A DNA stretch of 64,000 bases from Candidatus Saccharimonadales bacterium (lineage in GTDB: Bacteria > Patescibacteriota > Saccharimonadia > Saccharimonadales > Saccharimonadaceae): NCBI GenBank assembly GCA_035697325.1, contig DASSDB010000002.1:341232-405231 (forward strand). The letters are read 5' to 3'. The position numbers and the translations under genes are program-made. The notes under the pieces are model-generated. The model ran no database searches. It saw only the letters and a program-made list of their open reading frames with translations, and had not been told where the DNA came from. Positions 40,094 through 49,508 of the stretch are shown here, one piece after another. Numbering within the stretch: position 1 is the first letter of the stretch; each line of letters opens with the position of its first letter.

Positions 40094-40405
40094 CTAGCGG
40101 AAGCTCAGGGCCATCGAACTGCCGGCGGGCATGCGGACGATCATTTCCAGGCCGGCGGTGAAGAAGGTGCTGACGTCGACTCCCTCGTGCCTAAGGAAGC
40201 AGATCAGCGTCCCTTCTGCTTTGCCGGCTGTGATGTCCTCGGCGGTGGCTTTCCTGATCTCCCAAGAGCAACCATCGGGGCAGGGGGCTTCGACCTCCAC
40301 ATAATCCGTGTTGGCCGGTAGCTCTTGGGCGGTGAGGTTTCCTGCCCAGAAGACTGCCAGGGCCGTGGCATCGCCAATCTTGTGCGTTGCCTTGCTGCTC
40401 TCCAT
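40094..40405 (-). CDS. GC-rich hypothetical protein
   Basis: Protein of 103 aa with GGGAGA 5 nt before ATG. It contains a Cys pair in VEAPCPDGCSWEIRKA and ends in a hydrophobic-polar alternation (TFFTAGLEMIVRMPAGSSMA) suggesting beta-strands. No signal peptide. No family recognised. One of four consecutive GC-rich single genes. Confidence 0.62.
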   Translation of the reverse strand: MESSKATHKIGDATALAVFWAGNLTAQELPANTDYVEVEAPCPDGCSWEIRKATAEDITAGKAEGTLICFLRHEGVDVSTFFTAGLEMIVRMPAGSSMALSFR

Positions 40406-40521
40406 GTAGTTCTCCCGTGATGGGTGGATAAGACCGACATATAATAGGAGGAATAAATAATAATTGCAAGTGAGCTATGGAAGGTGAGCCAGTTTCACGA
40501 CATGGCTCGGGGTCGTTGTTC

Positions 40522-41034
40522 CTATGCCAAGTATTCCCAGGCGTCTTTCAAGAGTGCGAGAGCACGGTCGATCCGGAGCGCGTCGTGGCAGTAAAGAACC
40601 GCTACTGATTCATTCTCGGGTGTCGTGACACCGAAGCACATCATCGCGATGGGCAGCCTGTAGCGAGCTGTTTCTGCGCGTGCCGTACTAAAGAGCGCTT
40701 CTTCGGTTTTTGCCCAGGGGAATTCCTGCTCGATCGTCCTCTGGTGGAGGGTGATCCACTCCTTCCATTCGTCCGAAGGTGCGAAATCTCGGATGATCCG
40801 AGCTGCCTTGCGCTTGTTGATGTTCGGCCGACGCGTCGACCGTTCGCCAAGGATAGGAATTCCTTCTTGGCGCATCTCAATCCAGCGGTTTTTCGGTTCT
40901 TCTGCGTATATGCATGCCAGATCGGTGAACTCAACAATAGGGCTCTTATAAGGAATGAGTGAAGCGTGAAAAGGGTTCGGTCCGTACTCCTGTGCTAGCC
41001 ATTTTGCAGCGAGTCCATCGTTGGGGTGAGGCAC
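40522..41034 (-). CDS. GC-rich hypothetical protein
   Basis: Protein of 170 aa from GTG 41034 with GAAGGG upstream. Rich in Trp, Arg and Glu (KNRWIEMRQEGIPILGERST; DEWKEWITLHQRTIEQEFPW), soluble, without a recognised domain. Moderately to strongly GC-biased. Confidence 0.62.
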   Translation of the reverse strand: MPHPNDGLAAKWLAQEYGPNPFHASLIPYKSPIVEFTDLACIYAEEPKNRWIEMRQEGIPILGERSTRRPNINKRKAARIIRDFAPSDEWKEWITLHQRTIEQEFPWAKTEEALFSTARAETARYRLPIAMMCFGVTTPENESVAVLYCHDALRIDRALALLKDAWEYLA

Positions 41035-41107
41035 GTTTTTCCCTTCATTGTCGGGTAGGAACAGTCACTATTTTGAACCTCTTATTTGTTTGGTCAAGAG
41101 GTAAATG

Positions 41108-41152
41108 AAAAAGGTCAATGGTATGCGAGTAAAATATCACATACCATTGACC
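41108..41152 (-). terminator. Terminator of a GC-rich gene
   Basis: Thirteen-bp perfect stem GGTCAATGGTATG/CATACCATTGACC, followed on the minus strand by TTTTTC. A complete intrinsic terminator 9 nt past the stop codon. Confidence 0.88.
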
Positions 41153-41160
41153 ATGCTTGG

Positions 41161-41976
41161 CTACCAGCTCAGCCACTTACGAAGGCGCACCTTCATAGGT
41201 GCTCCGCTGAAATCGAACAGCTCGCCCGGATGCGCTTCACGCGGGTGCCAGTGAAGATAGCGGGCATCCGTCGCGAAGGCCGGGTTTCGTCCGTCGCTCT
41301 CGTCGAAGGAGACATAACGCCCCTTGTTGTCGACGCCCGACCACACCTCGCCGGGAAGCTCGTGGACTCGCTTGCGCAGTGAAATGAGTCGTCCGGACTT
41401 GATGAGATCGATGATCCGCCCGGCCCATCCTGAATCACTTTTCGCCATCCGCAGCTCCGAAGGCATTGAAGCCCCCTCCAGAACGTATACACATGGCTCG
41501 CCCCCCAGGAACTGCTCGCGCTCTTCGTCGTAGTCGTACTCCGCTGTGAAAAACAGCACGGTGATGCGTCCATCTTCCACCCACCCGTAGGGATAGGTTT
41601 CGGGGGTCAGCAGCGAGAAAGCGCTGAGTTCGCGAACACGCTGGTTGACCAGCGTGCGGGTCGGTCGCTCACCCTTGTAGTGAACGATGATGGTGGAGCT
41701 GTCTGCTTTGCACTCGAACGCAAGCGCCGGCCCCTCCTGATTGGAGAACACTACCGTGAACTCGCCACGAGGCCCATGCAACAACTGTGCACCCAAAAGA
41801 GGGGCGCTTGCGTTGGTCATGTAGTAGGTGACCGCACAGTGAATCGGCACGGCGAGGCCCAGTTTTCGAGCCTCCTGGGTCTTTCTGTCGACGATGCGAT
41901 ACAGTTGCGAAGCGAGGCTCCTGTCCTCGAAAGACCAAGTAGAAAGGCCCCATTCCTTTTCGACGACGGTGATCAT
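41161..41976 (-). CDS. GC-rich hypothetical protein
   Basis: Protein of 271 aa with GAGGGAG 4 nt before ATG. No signal peptide or membrane segment. The middle is beta-rich (GEFTVVFSNQEGPALAFECK; GRITVLFFTAEYDYDEEREQ) and the C-terminal third is basic with many Trp/His (DARYLHWHPREAHPGELFDF). No family recognised. It has its own promoter region and terminator, as a self-contained unit. Confidence 0.65.
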   Translation of the reverse strand: MITVVEKEWGLSTWSFEDRSLASQLYRIVDRKTQEARKLGLAVPIHCAVTYYMTNASAPLLGAQLLHGPRGEFTVVFSNQEGPALAFECKADSSTIIVHYKGERPTRTLVNQRVRELSAFSLLTPETYPYGWVEDGRITVLFFTAEYDYDEEREQFLGGEPCVYVLEGASMPSELRMAKSDSGWAGRIIDLIKSGRLISLRKRVHELPGEVWSGVDNKGRYVSFDESDGRNPAFATDARYLHWHPREAHPGELFDFSGAPMKVRLRKWLSW

Positions 41977-42144
41977 GACACTCCCTCAAGCGTAGAAAAG
42001 CTACACCTTGTAGCCTTTTTGACCATATAACGGGTAAATGGAATTGTCAAACAACTAGATCACGAGATAGTGGTCGGTCTGGTTGTACATCGGCCACTCC
42101 TGATGCCTAAAGACAGAAGCGCACGTATGTCATAAAATAAGAGT

Positions 42145-43281
42145 ATGAAACGTGCAGTAGTAATGCTTTATGGGCCATACGGCCAACATCCTTGGCAAGA
42201 GGATATGTTCCATCGTCCCGATAAAATACAAAGCGACCTCAAGGCATTAGGGTATGGTTTTGCTATTGCCATGGTTACTCATGCGCCGACTGGTAAAGAT
42301 GAGATTCCGGAAGTGAGGGTAGCCGAAGATCCTCTTTATGATCAAAAGACAGGAATACTTCTTGAGGCTCACTTTAAACCTGGAAACCTTGAGGATTACC
42401 CAAGTATCATTGATCATTGGGTGCATAACTTTCAGGATGAAGTGCAGCAAGCGGACGGAACCTTTCAACGGACAGCCTATGGTATCGGGCTTCCGCCGGA
42501 AAGGGTGTGGAATCATAAGAATGTCCAAACGTTTGGTAATCGTAAAGAGTTAATGAATAAAGTAATTGTGAGTGAGGGTGTGGGAATACCCACATTTGCC
42601 GTGCTTGATTATGCTCAATTTACTCAACAATTCGATGCCTATAGCCCGGTTATTTATAAACCCCAGGGAGGGTCGCGGGGAATAGGTATAGAGGTGTTTA
42701 AAAATATAAAGGAACTCCATGCTGCTATCCAGACTGACCAAATTGCTACGAATGGTTTTATTCAGCCGTATCTGCGAAATAATCAGCCGATTGAGGGAGT
42801 AAAACCGCTCACGAAAGCCGATGATGAGCTCTTGAAAAAATATAATACAAAGACAGATCGTCCCCGGGAGATTCGGATGCATGTCATTGCGTGCACAACC
42901 GAAGCAGGCGAACTTTTAGTAGAATCATACCCGATAATGAAAGTAAGTGAACCCCATCTTCCGTATCTTAAGTTTAAGCAAGCCATCGGTTTGGACCCTT
43001 CGTGCTTAGGACCGGGAAGTTTTATTTATGACAAAACTGTTGCACTTGCGAGAACTGTGTGTGCGGCAGCAGAGGTACCGCAGTATTACGGTGTTTTTGA
43101 CTGGCTTGTTGATGGAGATATTCATAACCCTAAGAACGTGTATGTCGTTGACGGAAATTGCCGTGGACCAGGCCTACCAGAAAATGCCCTGCCGGCTCGC
43201 GAGGCATTTCAGCGCGCCTTAGTCACCATGGGCGAGAGGTGTTTAGGGGAGACTAAAGAGCGGTTGTTTTGTGAAGGGTAG
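42145..43281 (+). CDS. ATP-grasp domain protein
   Basis: Protein of 378 aa. The lysine/glycine loop VIYKPQGGSRGIGIEVFKNI and the acidic end NPKNVYVVDGNCRGPGLPEN match an ATP-grasp ligase; DRPREIRMHVIACTTEAG is the connecting strand. The N-terminal VVMLYGPYGQHPWQEDMF is a pre-ATP-grasp domain. TAAAAT lies 6 nt upstream of the ATG. Product unknown. It faces the M20 peptidase gene with a 29-bp 3' overlap. Confidence 0.75.
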   Translation: MKRAVVMLYGPYGQHPWQEDMFHRPDKIQSDLKALGYGFAIAMVTHAPTGKDEIPEVRVAEDPLYDQKTGILLEAHFKPGNLEDYPSIIDHWVHNFQDEVQQADGTFQRTAYGIGLPPERVWNHKNVQTFGNRKELMNKVIVSEGVGIPTFAVLDYAQFTQQFDAYSPVIYKPQGGSRGIGIEVFKNIKELHAAIQTDQIATNGFIQPYLRNNQPIEGVKPLTKADDELLKKYNTKTDRPREIRMHVIACTTEAGELLVESYPIMKVSEPHLPYLKFKQAIGLDPSCLGPGSFIYDKTVALARTVCAAAEVPQYYGVFDWLVDGDIHNPKNVYVVDGNCRGPGLPENALPAREAFQRALVTMGERCLGETKERLFCEG

Positions 43282-44377
43282 AGGCGTGCCGACCTCTTTT
43301 TGCGGGGTGGTCGCCCAATATCCATAGTTGAATCAAGCGATAGTAGCGCTCAAGATCACTCGCGAGCAGCCATTCTTGCTTGCTGTGTCGCCCGCCTCCG
43401 CGGGGCTCCATGACAATACAGGGGATATCATACTGGGCAAAGTAGCGGGCATCAGATGCACCAAAAGAGCTGGTATATTGAGGCGTTTTTCCTGTAATTT
43501 TTTCAAGCGCACGAAGAAATCCTTGAGCTTCAGGTGACGTCTTGTCGAATAAAAGCGGGTCACCTTCTTGTATTGGGGTAACTTCAAGGTTATATTCGGC
43601 ACTGAGCCGGGCGACCTCGTCTCGAAATATGCGTAGATCTTCTCTGCTGAACGACCGGAAATCGACTTTTGCGGCTGCGTAGTCGGCGATTTGATTAATG
43701 GCATTTCCGCCTGCGATGTGGTTAACGGCAAGTGTTGAGCTATCTGGATGTTGGTGCGGAAAACGCTTACGAAGAACAGAGAGGACGTCCATAAGGTGGT
43801 GGAGTGCGTTGGTTCCTTCCCAAGGACGAGAGCCATGAGCCGTTTGACCGCGAGCGATAATTTCTATACCATAAAGCCCTTTGGCTCGCTCTTCGACATG
43901 CCAGTTATCTCCACCGTCAGGGATAAATGCGAGTTTTGGACGCCAGCCAGCCTCAAGAATAGGAGGCATGCAGGCACTATTTACCTCTTCGTCCGTGGTA
44001 AACATAATGCCTACATTGTGAGAACGAAGTTCGGCTATATGATGCTTGAAAAGAGTAAGATAGCAGGCAGCGGCGACCTTCATATCGTATACACCGCGGC
44101 CATACAGCTTGCCATCGCGGTTCGTGACGGCAAAATCCTCGGCTTCTGCGGGTACGACGTCGAGGTGAGCTACTAGCATGATATCAGGCTCTTTGGTAGC
44201 TTGGGTGGTAGCTATGAGCCACGGGCTTTCGCGATCTGTATCGCTGGTAATGTGAAGGCTGAGAGGGTGGAGGTAGCCTCGAACAAACTCGATAATTTCA
44301 TGACAAGCGGCAGAATTACTACTGACGCTTGGGATAGAAACAAGCTGGGATAATATCGCTTCGAGCTCTGTTTGCAT
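43253..44377 (-). CDS. M20 family metallopeptidase
   Basis: Protein of 374 aa. Two-zinc amidohydrolase motifs are in order: MLVAHLDVVPA (His, then Asp), LYGRGVYDMKVAAACYL (bridging Asp), FTTDEEVNSAC (catalytic Glu pair), FIPDGGDNW and the final EPRGGGRHSKQEW. The lid domain has GQTAHGSRPWEGTNAL. Related to ArgE/DapE/ACY1; likely cytoplasmic deacylation or dipeptide hydrolysis. AAAGGAAC precedes the ATG closely. Confidence 0.9.
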   Translation of the reverse strand: MQTELEAILSQLVSIPSVSSNSAACHEIIEFVRGYLHPLSLHITSDTDRESPWLIATTQATKEPDIMLVAHLDVVPAEAEDFAVTNRDGKLYGRGVYDMKVAAACYLTLFKHHIAELRSHNVGIMFTTDEEVNSACMPPILEAGWRPKLAFIPDGGDNWHVEERAKGLYGIEIIARGQTAHGSRPWEGTNALHHLMDVLSVLRKRFPHQHPDSSTLAVNHIAGGNAINQIADYAAAKVDFRSFSREDLRIFRDEVARLSAEYNLEVTPIQEGDPLLFDKTSPEAQGFLRALEKITGKTPQYTSSFGASDARYFAQYDIPCIVMEPRGGGRHSKQEWLLASDLERYYRLIQLWILGDHPAKRGRHASTLHKTTAL

Positions 44378-44479
44378 AAGTTCCTTTCTCTTTGGTGAGA
44401 AATAGACAGGTATAAGTATACGCCTATTAGGAGTAATAATAAAGTAAGGATTTGACGTAACAGTGGTACAATAGCAGTC

Positions 44480-45898
44480 ATGAGTGTTATTTTTAAACGA
44501 ACAAAAATTCTGGCAACCTTAGGGCCGGCGACAAATAGCTACGAAGCGATTGAAAAGCTCATCGTAGCGGGAGTGAATGGCTTCCGTTTCAACTTTAGTC
44601 ATGGAAGCTACGAAGAACGTGATCAGCAATTAGTATGGATCCGTGATGCAAGCAAAAAAATCGGCAAACCAGTGGCAGTCCTCCAAGATCTTCAGGGGCC
44701 AAAAATCCGGCTCGGAAATCTTACCCAAGATGTGCAAGTGGCAAGTGGCGATGAGCTTATTCTTGACTATGCTGCCGAGCACCACGAAAACGTGCTTCCA
44801 GTGCAATATAACCTGGCCGAAAAGGTGAAACCCGGTGAGCCGATTTATATTTTTGACGGAAAGGTGCGCACAACTGTACTTGAGATCGCATCGGAAACTG
44901 CGATTAAAGTTCGAGTTGAGAATTCTGGTGTGCTCATGAGCCGTAAGGGTATTAATTTGCCTGATACTAATTTTGGTGGCGATATCCTTACTCAAAAAGA
45001 TATCAAGGATGTAGAGTACGGGGCTCCCAAGGACATCGACTATGTGGCATTAAGTTTCGTGCAATCTGCCGATGATATTAATAATTTGCGCCAGATGCTT
45101 GTAGGGCTTGGTTCGAGCGCACAAATCATCGCAAAGATTGAAACGAAGGCAGCTATCGAAGACGAGGCACTCGAGGAAATTGTAAAAGCTAGCGATGGAA
45201 TCATGGTAGCGCGTGGTGATTTGGCAGTAGAAGCAGGTGCTGAGATCGTGCCGATTGTGCAGCGGAAGATCATTGCGCTTTGTCGTCAATACGGTAAGTT
45301 AAGTATCGTTGCGACGCAAATGATGGCAAGTATGGTAGATAATCCAGAGCCGACTCGCGCCGAGGTAAGCGATGTTGCCAATGCGGCTATTCAGGGCGCA
45401 GACACCGTTATGCTCTCCGATGAGACGGCAAACGGAAGCTACCCGCTTGAAACAGTTGCGGCAATGAAAAAAGTTATTTTGTATGCCCAGGAGCATGTTG
45501 CTATCAGGCCTCTTGACCAGATCGTTCACATGAAGAGTCCGACACTTGATGCCATCAGCACGGCAGCGGTAAGTCTTGCCGAGCAACTGAAAGTTCATGC
45601 CATCGTGGCCGAAACGAAATCTGGTGCAACCGCGGGTAATATCGCAGCCCATCGGCCGAATCTTCCTATTGTGAGTGTTACAAGCGAAGCGCGGACGGCG
45701 CAGCAACTGGCTTTGAGTTATGCAAATAAGAGTTTCGTGCGACCCGATGGCGAAAAAGCAGGTCTTGATCTTGTGAAAGAACTGAAGGCGAATGGTTACT
45801 TTGGGGATGAAGAAAAAGTCCGCGTTGTTATCGTAAGTGGCCGCCAACCAGGACTCGTTGGTGCTACCGACACGATCCGTGTTCGTGTGATAGAATAA
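44480..45898 (+). CDS. pyk: Pyruvate kinase
   Basis: Protein of 472 aa. It begins with TKILATLGPATNSYEAIEKL and contains NFSHGSYEE, VLQDLQGPKIRLG, FVQSADDINNLRQ, IIAKIETKAAIE (active-site Lys), DGIMVARGDLAVE (Mg ligands) and ATQMMASMVDNPEPTRAEVS. The C-terminal domain is complete. It makes ATP and pyruvate from PEP. First gene of the glycolytic run pyk-pgk-tpiA. TACAAT 7 nt before ATG. Confidence 0.97.
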   Translation: MSVIFKRTKILATLGPATNSYEAIEKLIVAGVNGFRFNFSHGSYEERDQQLVWIRDASKKIGKPVAVLQDLQGPKIRLGNLTQDVQVASGDELILDYAAEHHENVLPVQYNLAEKVKPGEPIYIFDGKVRTTVLEIASETAIKVRVENSGVLMSRKGINLPDTNFGGDILTQKDIKDVEYGAPKDIDYVALSFVQSADDINNLRQMLVGLGSSAQIIAKIETKAAIEDEALEEIVKASDGIMVARGDLAVEAGAEIVPIVQRKIIALCRQYGKLSIVATQMMASMVDNPEPTRAEVSDVANAAIQGADTVMLSDETANGSYPLETVAAMKKVILYAQEHVAIRPLDQIVHMKSPTLDAISTAAVSLAEQLKVHAIVAETKSGATAGNIAAHRPNLPIVSVTSEARTAQQLALSYANKSFVRPDGEKAGLDLVKELKANGYFGDEEKVRVVIVSGRQPGLVGATDTIRVRVIE

Positions 45899-45930
45899 AG
45901 GATATAAATAAGTATCTAGGGTGGGAGTTT

Positions 45931-47157
45931 GTGACGTTTTTCAAGCAGACAATTACATCGGTGCCATTAGAGCATAAAACCGTGCTGTTGCGGGCAGATT
46001 ACAACGTGCCGCTTGCGCCTGATGGTACCATTGCAGATGATTTGCGGATCCGAGCAAGTTTAGCAACCGTCAAGAAGCTGCTCAGCGAAGGTTGTAAAGT
46101 GGTGATTATCAGTCATCTTGGTCGTCCAGAGGGTCGGGATGAGAAACTTTCTCTAGAGCCCGTTGCTGCCCGACTTGCACAATTACTTGGCGAACCGGTA
46201 CGTTTTGTCGACCAAACCATCGGTGACAAGCCACATATGGCTATTAAACGGGCACCAAAAAGAAGCGTAATCGTTCTTGAAAACCTCCGTTTTCATAAAG
46301 GCGAAGAGGCGAACGACGATAATTTTGCACGTGAGCTCTTAAAAACGACCGGGGCGCGCTATTTCGTGCAGGACGGATTTGGTGTGGTTCACCGAGCTCA
46401 TGCGAGTACGGAAGCAATCACACATTATATTCCCAGTGTTGCGGGGTTGCTTTTGGAACGCGAGTACACCACCATCACTCGTGCCATGCGCGCGCCCAAG
46501 CGCCCACTGGTGGCTATTTTAGGCGGGGCGAAGGTGAGTGATAAAATTGGTGTCGTAACCGAGTTTATTAACGTTGCCGATACCATAGTTATTACAGGGG
46601 CAATGGCCAATACTTTCTTGGCGTATAAGGGGTATAAACTAGGTAAAAGCCGCGTTGAAGCAGGCATGAATGACACCGTTGCTGAGATTTATAAAGCAGC
46701 AAAAGCGAAAGTTGGTGAAGCAAACGTTGATGATTTCTTGGTGCTTCCCGCGGATTTGGCTGTTGCAAAAAGTGCCGACAAAACTCAAAAAAGACGAAAT
46801 GTTTCGCTTGACGATATCCAATCCGATGATATGGCATTGGATATGGGTGATAGAACGATCGAGCATATCATTAAGATCGTAGAGGCAGCAAAAACGGTGA
46901 TATGGAACGGTACTCTCGGCGTTGCTGAGCTGCCTGAGTTTGCTCATGGATCGGCGAGGCTGGCGCTTACCTTAGCTACTCATCCCCATATCACGTCGAT
47001 TATCGGAGGAGGCGACACAGCGGACTTTGTGCTTGATTGGGACGCGCGTGGCGGCGAAAGCTTTACGCATGTTTCTACCGGAGGCGGAGCAAGTATCGAG
47101 TTAATGGCGGGTGAAAAATTACCAGGGATCGAAAGCTTACTAGACGCCCCGCGGTAA
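45931..47157 (+). CDS. pgk: Phosphoglycerate kinase
   Basis: Protein of 408 aa from GTG. Motifs: VLLRADYNVPLAPDG, VVIISHLGRPEGRDEKLSLE, VVHRAHAST, GGAKVSDKIGVV, GGGDTADFV and the final STGGGASIELMAGEKLPG. Normal length. Transfers phosphate from 1,3-bisphosphoglycerate to ADP. GGGTGGGAG precedes the GTG. Located 32 bp after pyk, probably same operon. Confidence 0.97.
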   Translation: MTFFKQTITSVPLEHKTVLLRADYNVPLAPDGTIADDLRIRASLATVKKLLSEGCKVVIISHLGRPEGRDEKLSLEPVAARLAQLLGEPVRFVDQTIGDKPHMAIKRAPKRSVIVLENLRFHKGEEANDDNFARELLKTTGARYFVQDGFGVVHRAHASTEAITHYIPSVAGLLLEREYTTITRAMRAPKRPLVAILGGAKVSDKIGVVTEFINVADTIVITGAMANTFLAYKGYKLGKSRVEAGMNDTVAEIYKAAKAKVGEANVDDFLVLPADLAVAKSADKTQKRRNVSLDDIQSDDMALDMGDRTIEHIIKIVEAAKTVIWNGTLGVAELPEFAHGSARLALTLATHPHITSIIGGGDTADFVLDWDARGGESFTHVSTGGGASIELMAGEKLPGIESLLDAPR

Positions 47158-47195
47158 GTGCGGTACACTGAAATACAGTAAAGCATAAGCGGTAT

Positions 47196-47972
47196 ATGGC
47201 AAGTCGTAAAAAACTCATTGTTGGCAATTGGAAGATGAACCTCAATACGCATGAGGCGAGTTTATATCTCCATAAGTTAGCTGGTCTTATCGAATCTCAT
47301 CGTGACGTTGAGGTTGTGCTTGCGCCGACACTTCTTGCACTTCAGTCACTTAGCTTGCAGATTGATCGTCGCCAATTCAAGCTCGCCGTCCAAAATCTCT
47401 ACTGGCGGGATCATGGTGCCTTTACGGGCGAAGTATCCGCTAGCCAACTCCGAGGCGTAGCAGACTATGCCATTATTGGTCATTCTGAGCGTCGTCATAT
47501 CTTTGGCGAAACAGATAAAGATGTTCGCCACAAAGTACAGGCGGCAATTCGAAATGACATCCGGCCGATTCTTTGTATTGGCGAAACTGCCACCGAGCGC
47601 GCAGACGGTGAAACAAACGATGTATTACACGACCAGCTTTTAGGTGGTTTGGCGAATCTTACGGCCGAAGAATTGAGTAACGTCGTTGTGGCATATGAGC
47701 CCGTGTGGGCTATTGGAACCGGTAACAACGTCAAGCCTGATGAACTTAAGAATGCAGCAAAAGCCATTCGTCGACAAATAGCCCACCTCTATGGGGAAAA
47801 AGCGGCAGAAGAGCTACGCGTTCTTGATGGGGGAAGTGTCACATTGGCAAATGCTGCGGATTGCCTGGGAACGGAAGGAATAGATGGGCTGCTTATTGGG
47901 GGCGCGAGCCTTGATGCGCATGCGTTTAGTGGTATTGTAAAAAGAGCACATGATAATGCTGGTAAAAAGTAG
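47196..47972 (+). CDS. tpiA: Triosephosphate isomerase
   Basis: Protein of 258 aa. VGNWKMNLNTHE holds Asn and catalytic Lys; IIGHSERRHIFGE the catalytic His; VAYEPVWAIGTGNN the catalytic Glu; LLIGGASLDAHAF the phosphate-binding end. The leader contains AAAGCATAAGCGG and a TACACT hexamer at about 47163, so it may also have its own promoter in addition to pgk read-through. Confidence 0.97.
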   Translation: MASRKKLIVGNWKMNLNTHEASLYLHKLAGLIESHRDVEVVLAPTLLALQSLSLQIDRRQFKLAVQNLYWRDHGAFTGEVSASQLRGVADYAIIGHSERRHIFGETDKDVRHKVQAAIRNDIRPILCIGETATERADGETNDVLHDQLLGGLANLTAEELSNVVVAYEPVWAIGTGNNVKPDELKNAAKAIRRQIAHLYGEKAAEELRVLDGGSVTLANAADCLGTEGIDGLLIGGASLDAHAFSGIVKRAHDNAGKK

Positions 47973-47981
47973 GGGTGGGAA

Positions 47982-49085
47982 GTGAAAGACATAGATTTCG
48001 ACGAACTTGACAAGGCAGTAAACTCCTTGATGGCGGATGTGCCAAAAACTCCAACGCCCAGCAGTCCAACAGAAAAAACTGTTGAGATTCCAACAACAGG
48101 TAATTCTACTACAAGCACCTTGCCGACGCCAGTAACGTCACCTGAACCTAAAACGACGCCGACACTCCAGACGGCGCCAGCTTCTCGACGAGGGGGACGT
48201 TTTATGGATGTCGTTCATCCCTCTTCTGATATGAAAAAGCCTGAAGCAACCAAACCGGTTTCGCGGCAAGGTGTGACAATTGCACCCCGCTCTACCGCTA
48301 GTGAACCTTTGCCTACCGTGGATAAAACTATCCCTACTCCTATTAGCAAAGAGCCCTCGGACTCACCCGTATCCGAACCGCCGCAAGATCCCGTAGTAAA
48401 AACCGATTGGCCGGACCCTCTGGATATGGCAGGTTTTGGGGCGAAGGACAACACCGCTTCTCCTGTTGAGAAAGAGCCACCCGTGCCGGTACCGGATCAA
48501 AAAGATGAATTGGATGAACCGCAAACTTCTACGGAAGAACTCGCGGCAGAACCCCCGCTCACTTCTCCATTTCTTCCTGATACAAAGGTGGAAAAGCGAC
48601 CCCTAGGAGGTAACGCTTCGGAGGAATCAAGCAAGAATGACTTGCCGGTCGAAGTTAACGATGATCAACTTCCGGCGACGGCTGACGATGTCAAACCGCT
48701 CCTGCCTGAAGAGCTTCATAGCGACTTGGTGGCTATCGAGTCTGATGCGACCGAACATAAAGAGGATACCGAACCACAAACTGATGAGCACCCTGTTGAC
48801 TCAAAACCTGAAAAGCCCGCCCCTTGGGTTGAACCTATGAAAGAGGAAAAGCCAAAAGAAGCCCCTACGCCTACTGGACCAGCTTCTATCCCTCAGCAAT
48901 ATCGAGAAGAGCCCTCTTCTGGCGATCAAAAAAATGGTGCAATCTATGATACAGCTAATTACCACCAGCCCCTTGCTCATCCGGCCAAGCAAAAGTCAGG
49001 TTGGATGTGGGTTGTTTGGATCATATTGATTCTTATTATTGGTGCCGGCGGTGGTGCGGCGCTCTACTTTTTGCATATTGTCTAG
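47982..49085 (+). CDS. Pro/Glu-rich tail-anchored protein
   Basis: Protein of 367 aa from GTG 47982 with GGTGGGAA just upstream. A short acidic N-terminal helix (DIDFDELDKAVNSLMADVPK) is followed by ~280 residues of low-complexity Pro/Thr/Glu/Ser sequence and one C-terminal membrane segment (WMWVVWIILILIIGAGGGAA). It resembles tail-anchored or wall-spanning linker proteins. 10 bp after tpiA, so co-transcribed with glycolysis genes. Function unknown. Confidence 0.75.
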   Translation: MKDIDFDELDKAVNSLMADVPKTPTPSSPTEKTVEIPTTGNSTTSTLPTPVTSPEPKTTPTLQTAPASRRGGRFMDVVHPSSDMKKPEATKPVSRQGVTIAPRSTASEPLPTVDKTIPTPISKEPSDSPVSEPPQDPVVKTDWPDPLDMAGFGAKDNTASPVEKEPPVPVPDQKDELDEPQTSTEELAAEPPLTSPFLPDTKVEKRPLGGNASEESSKNDLPVEVNDDQLPATADDVKPLLPEELHSDLVAIESDATEHKEDTEPQTDEHPVDSKPEKPAPWVEPMKEEKPKEAPTPTGPASIPQQYREEPSSGDQKNGAIYDTANYHQPLAHPAKQKSGWMWVVWIILILIIGAGGGAALYFLHIV

Positions 49086-49091
49086 GAGTAT

Positions 49092-49144
49092 TCAAGGATA
49101 GCCGCTTATGAGCAAAAGTCAATGCTCCCGGCGGCTATCCTTGA
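49092..49144. terminator. Long hairpin between convergent genes
   Basis: Fourteen-bp stem TCAAGGATAGCCGC/GCGGCTATCCTTGA with GAGC/GCTC pairing inside. No T-run on either strand. Confidence 0.72.
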
Positions 49145-49152
49145 GGTATGAA

Positions 49153-49383
49153 TCACTCTGGCCACTTGGGGCGTAACCCTTGAGCCTGGTCGGCATGCCG
49201 CGAAAACTCATCCTGAAGTCGATCTGCCTCGTTCTCGTAGTCGCCCTGGATCTTGTCGAAGGCTTCTTTTGCGGCTGCGGCATTTTCGGCCACGGAATGT
49301 CCCGGAAGAACACTTGATTGTTCCGAGCCTCCTGGCTGTGAAATGGGTTTGGTTACTTCTGGTTTCTCAAACCATCCAGACAT
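49153..49383 (-). CDS. Small charged hypothetical protein
   Basis: Protein of 76 aa, soluble. The second half (ENAAAAKEAFDKIQGDYENE) is a predicted charged helix or coiled coil. GAAAGAGG lies about 9 nt upstream of the ATG. GC-leaning single gene ending at a long hairpin, as with the other accessory genes. No family recognised. Confidence 0.55.
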   Translation of the reverse strand: MSGWFEKPEVTKPISQPGGSEQSSVLPGHSVAENAAAAKEAFDKIQGDYENEADRLQDEFSRHADQAQGLRPKWPE

Positions 49384-49508
49384 GACTGCGCCTCTTTCGG
49401 AGTCGATACCATAAGCAGTATATACTCACCGTATACATACATCAAGTAAAGATGTAAAGATTACTATAATGTCATCATTCTGGCCCTTCGTTAGCTATAA
49501 TAGAAGCA

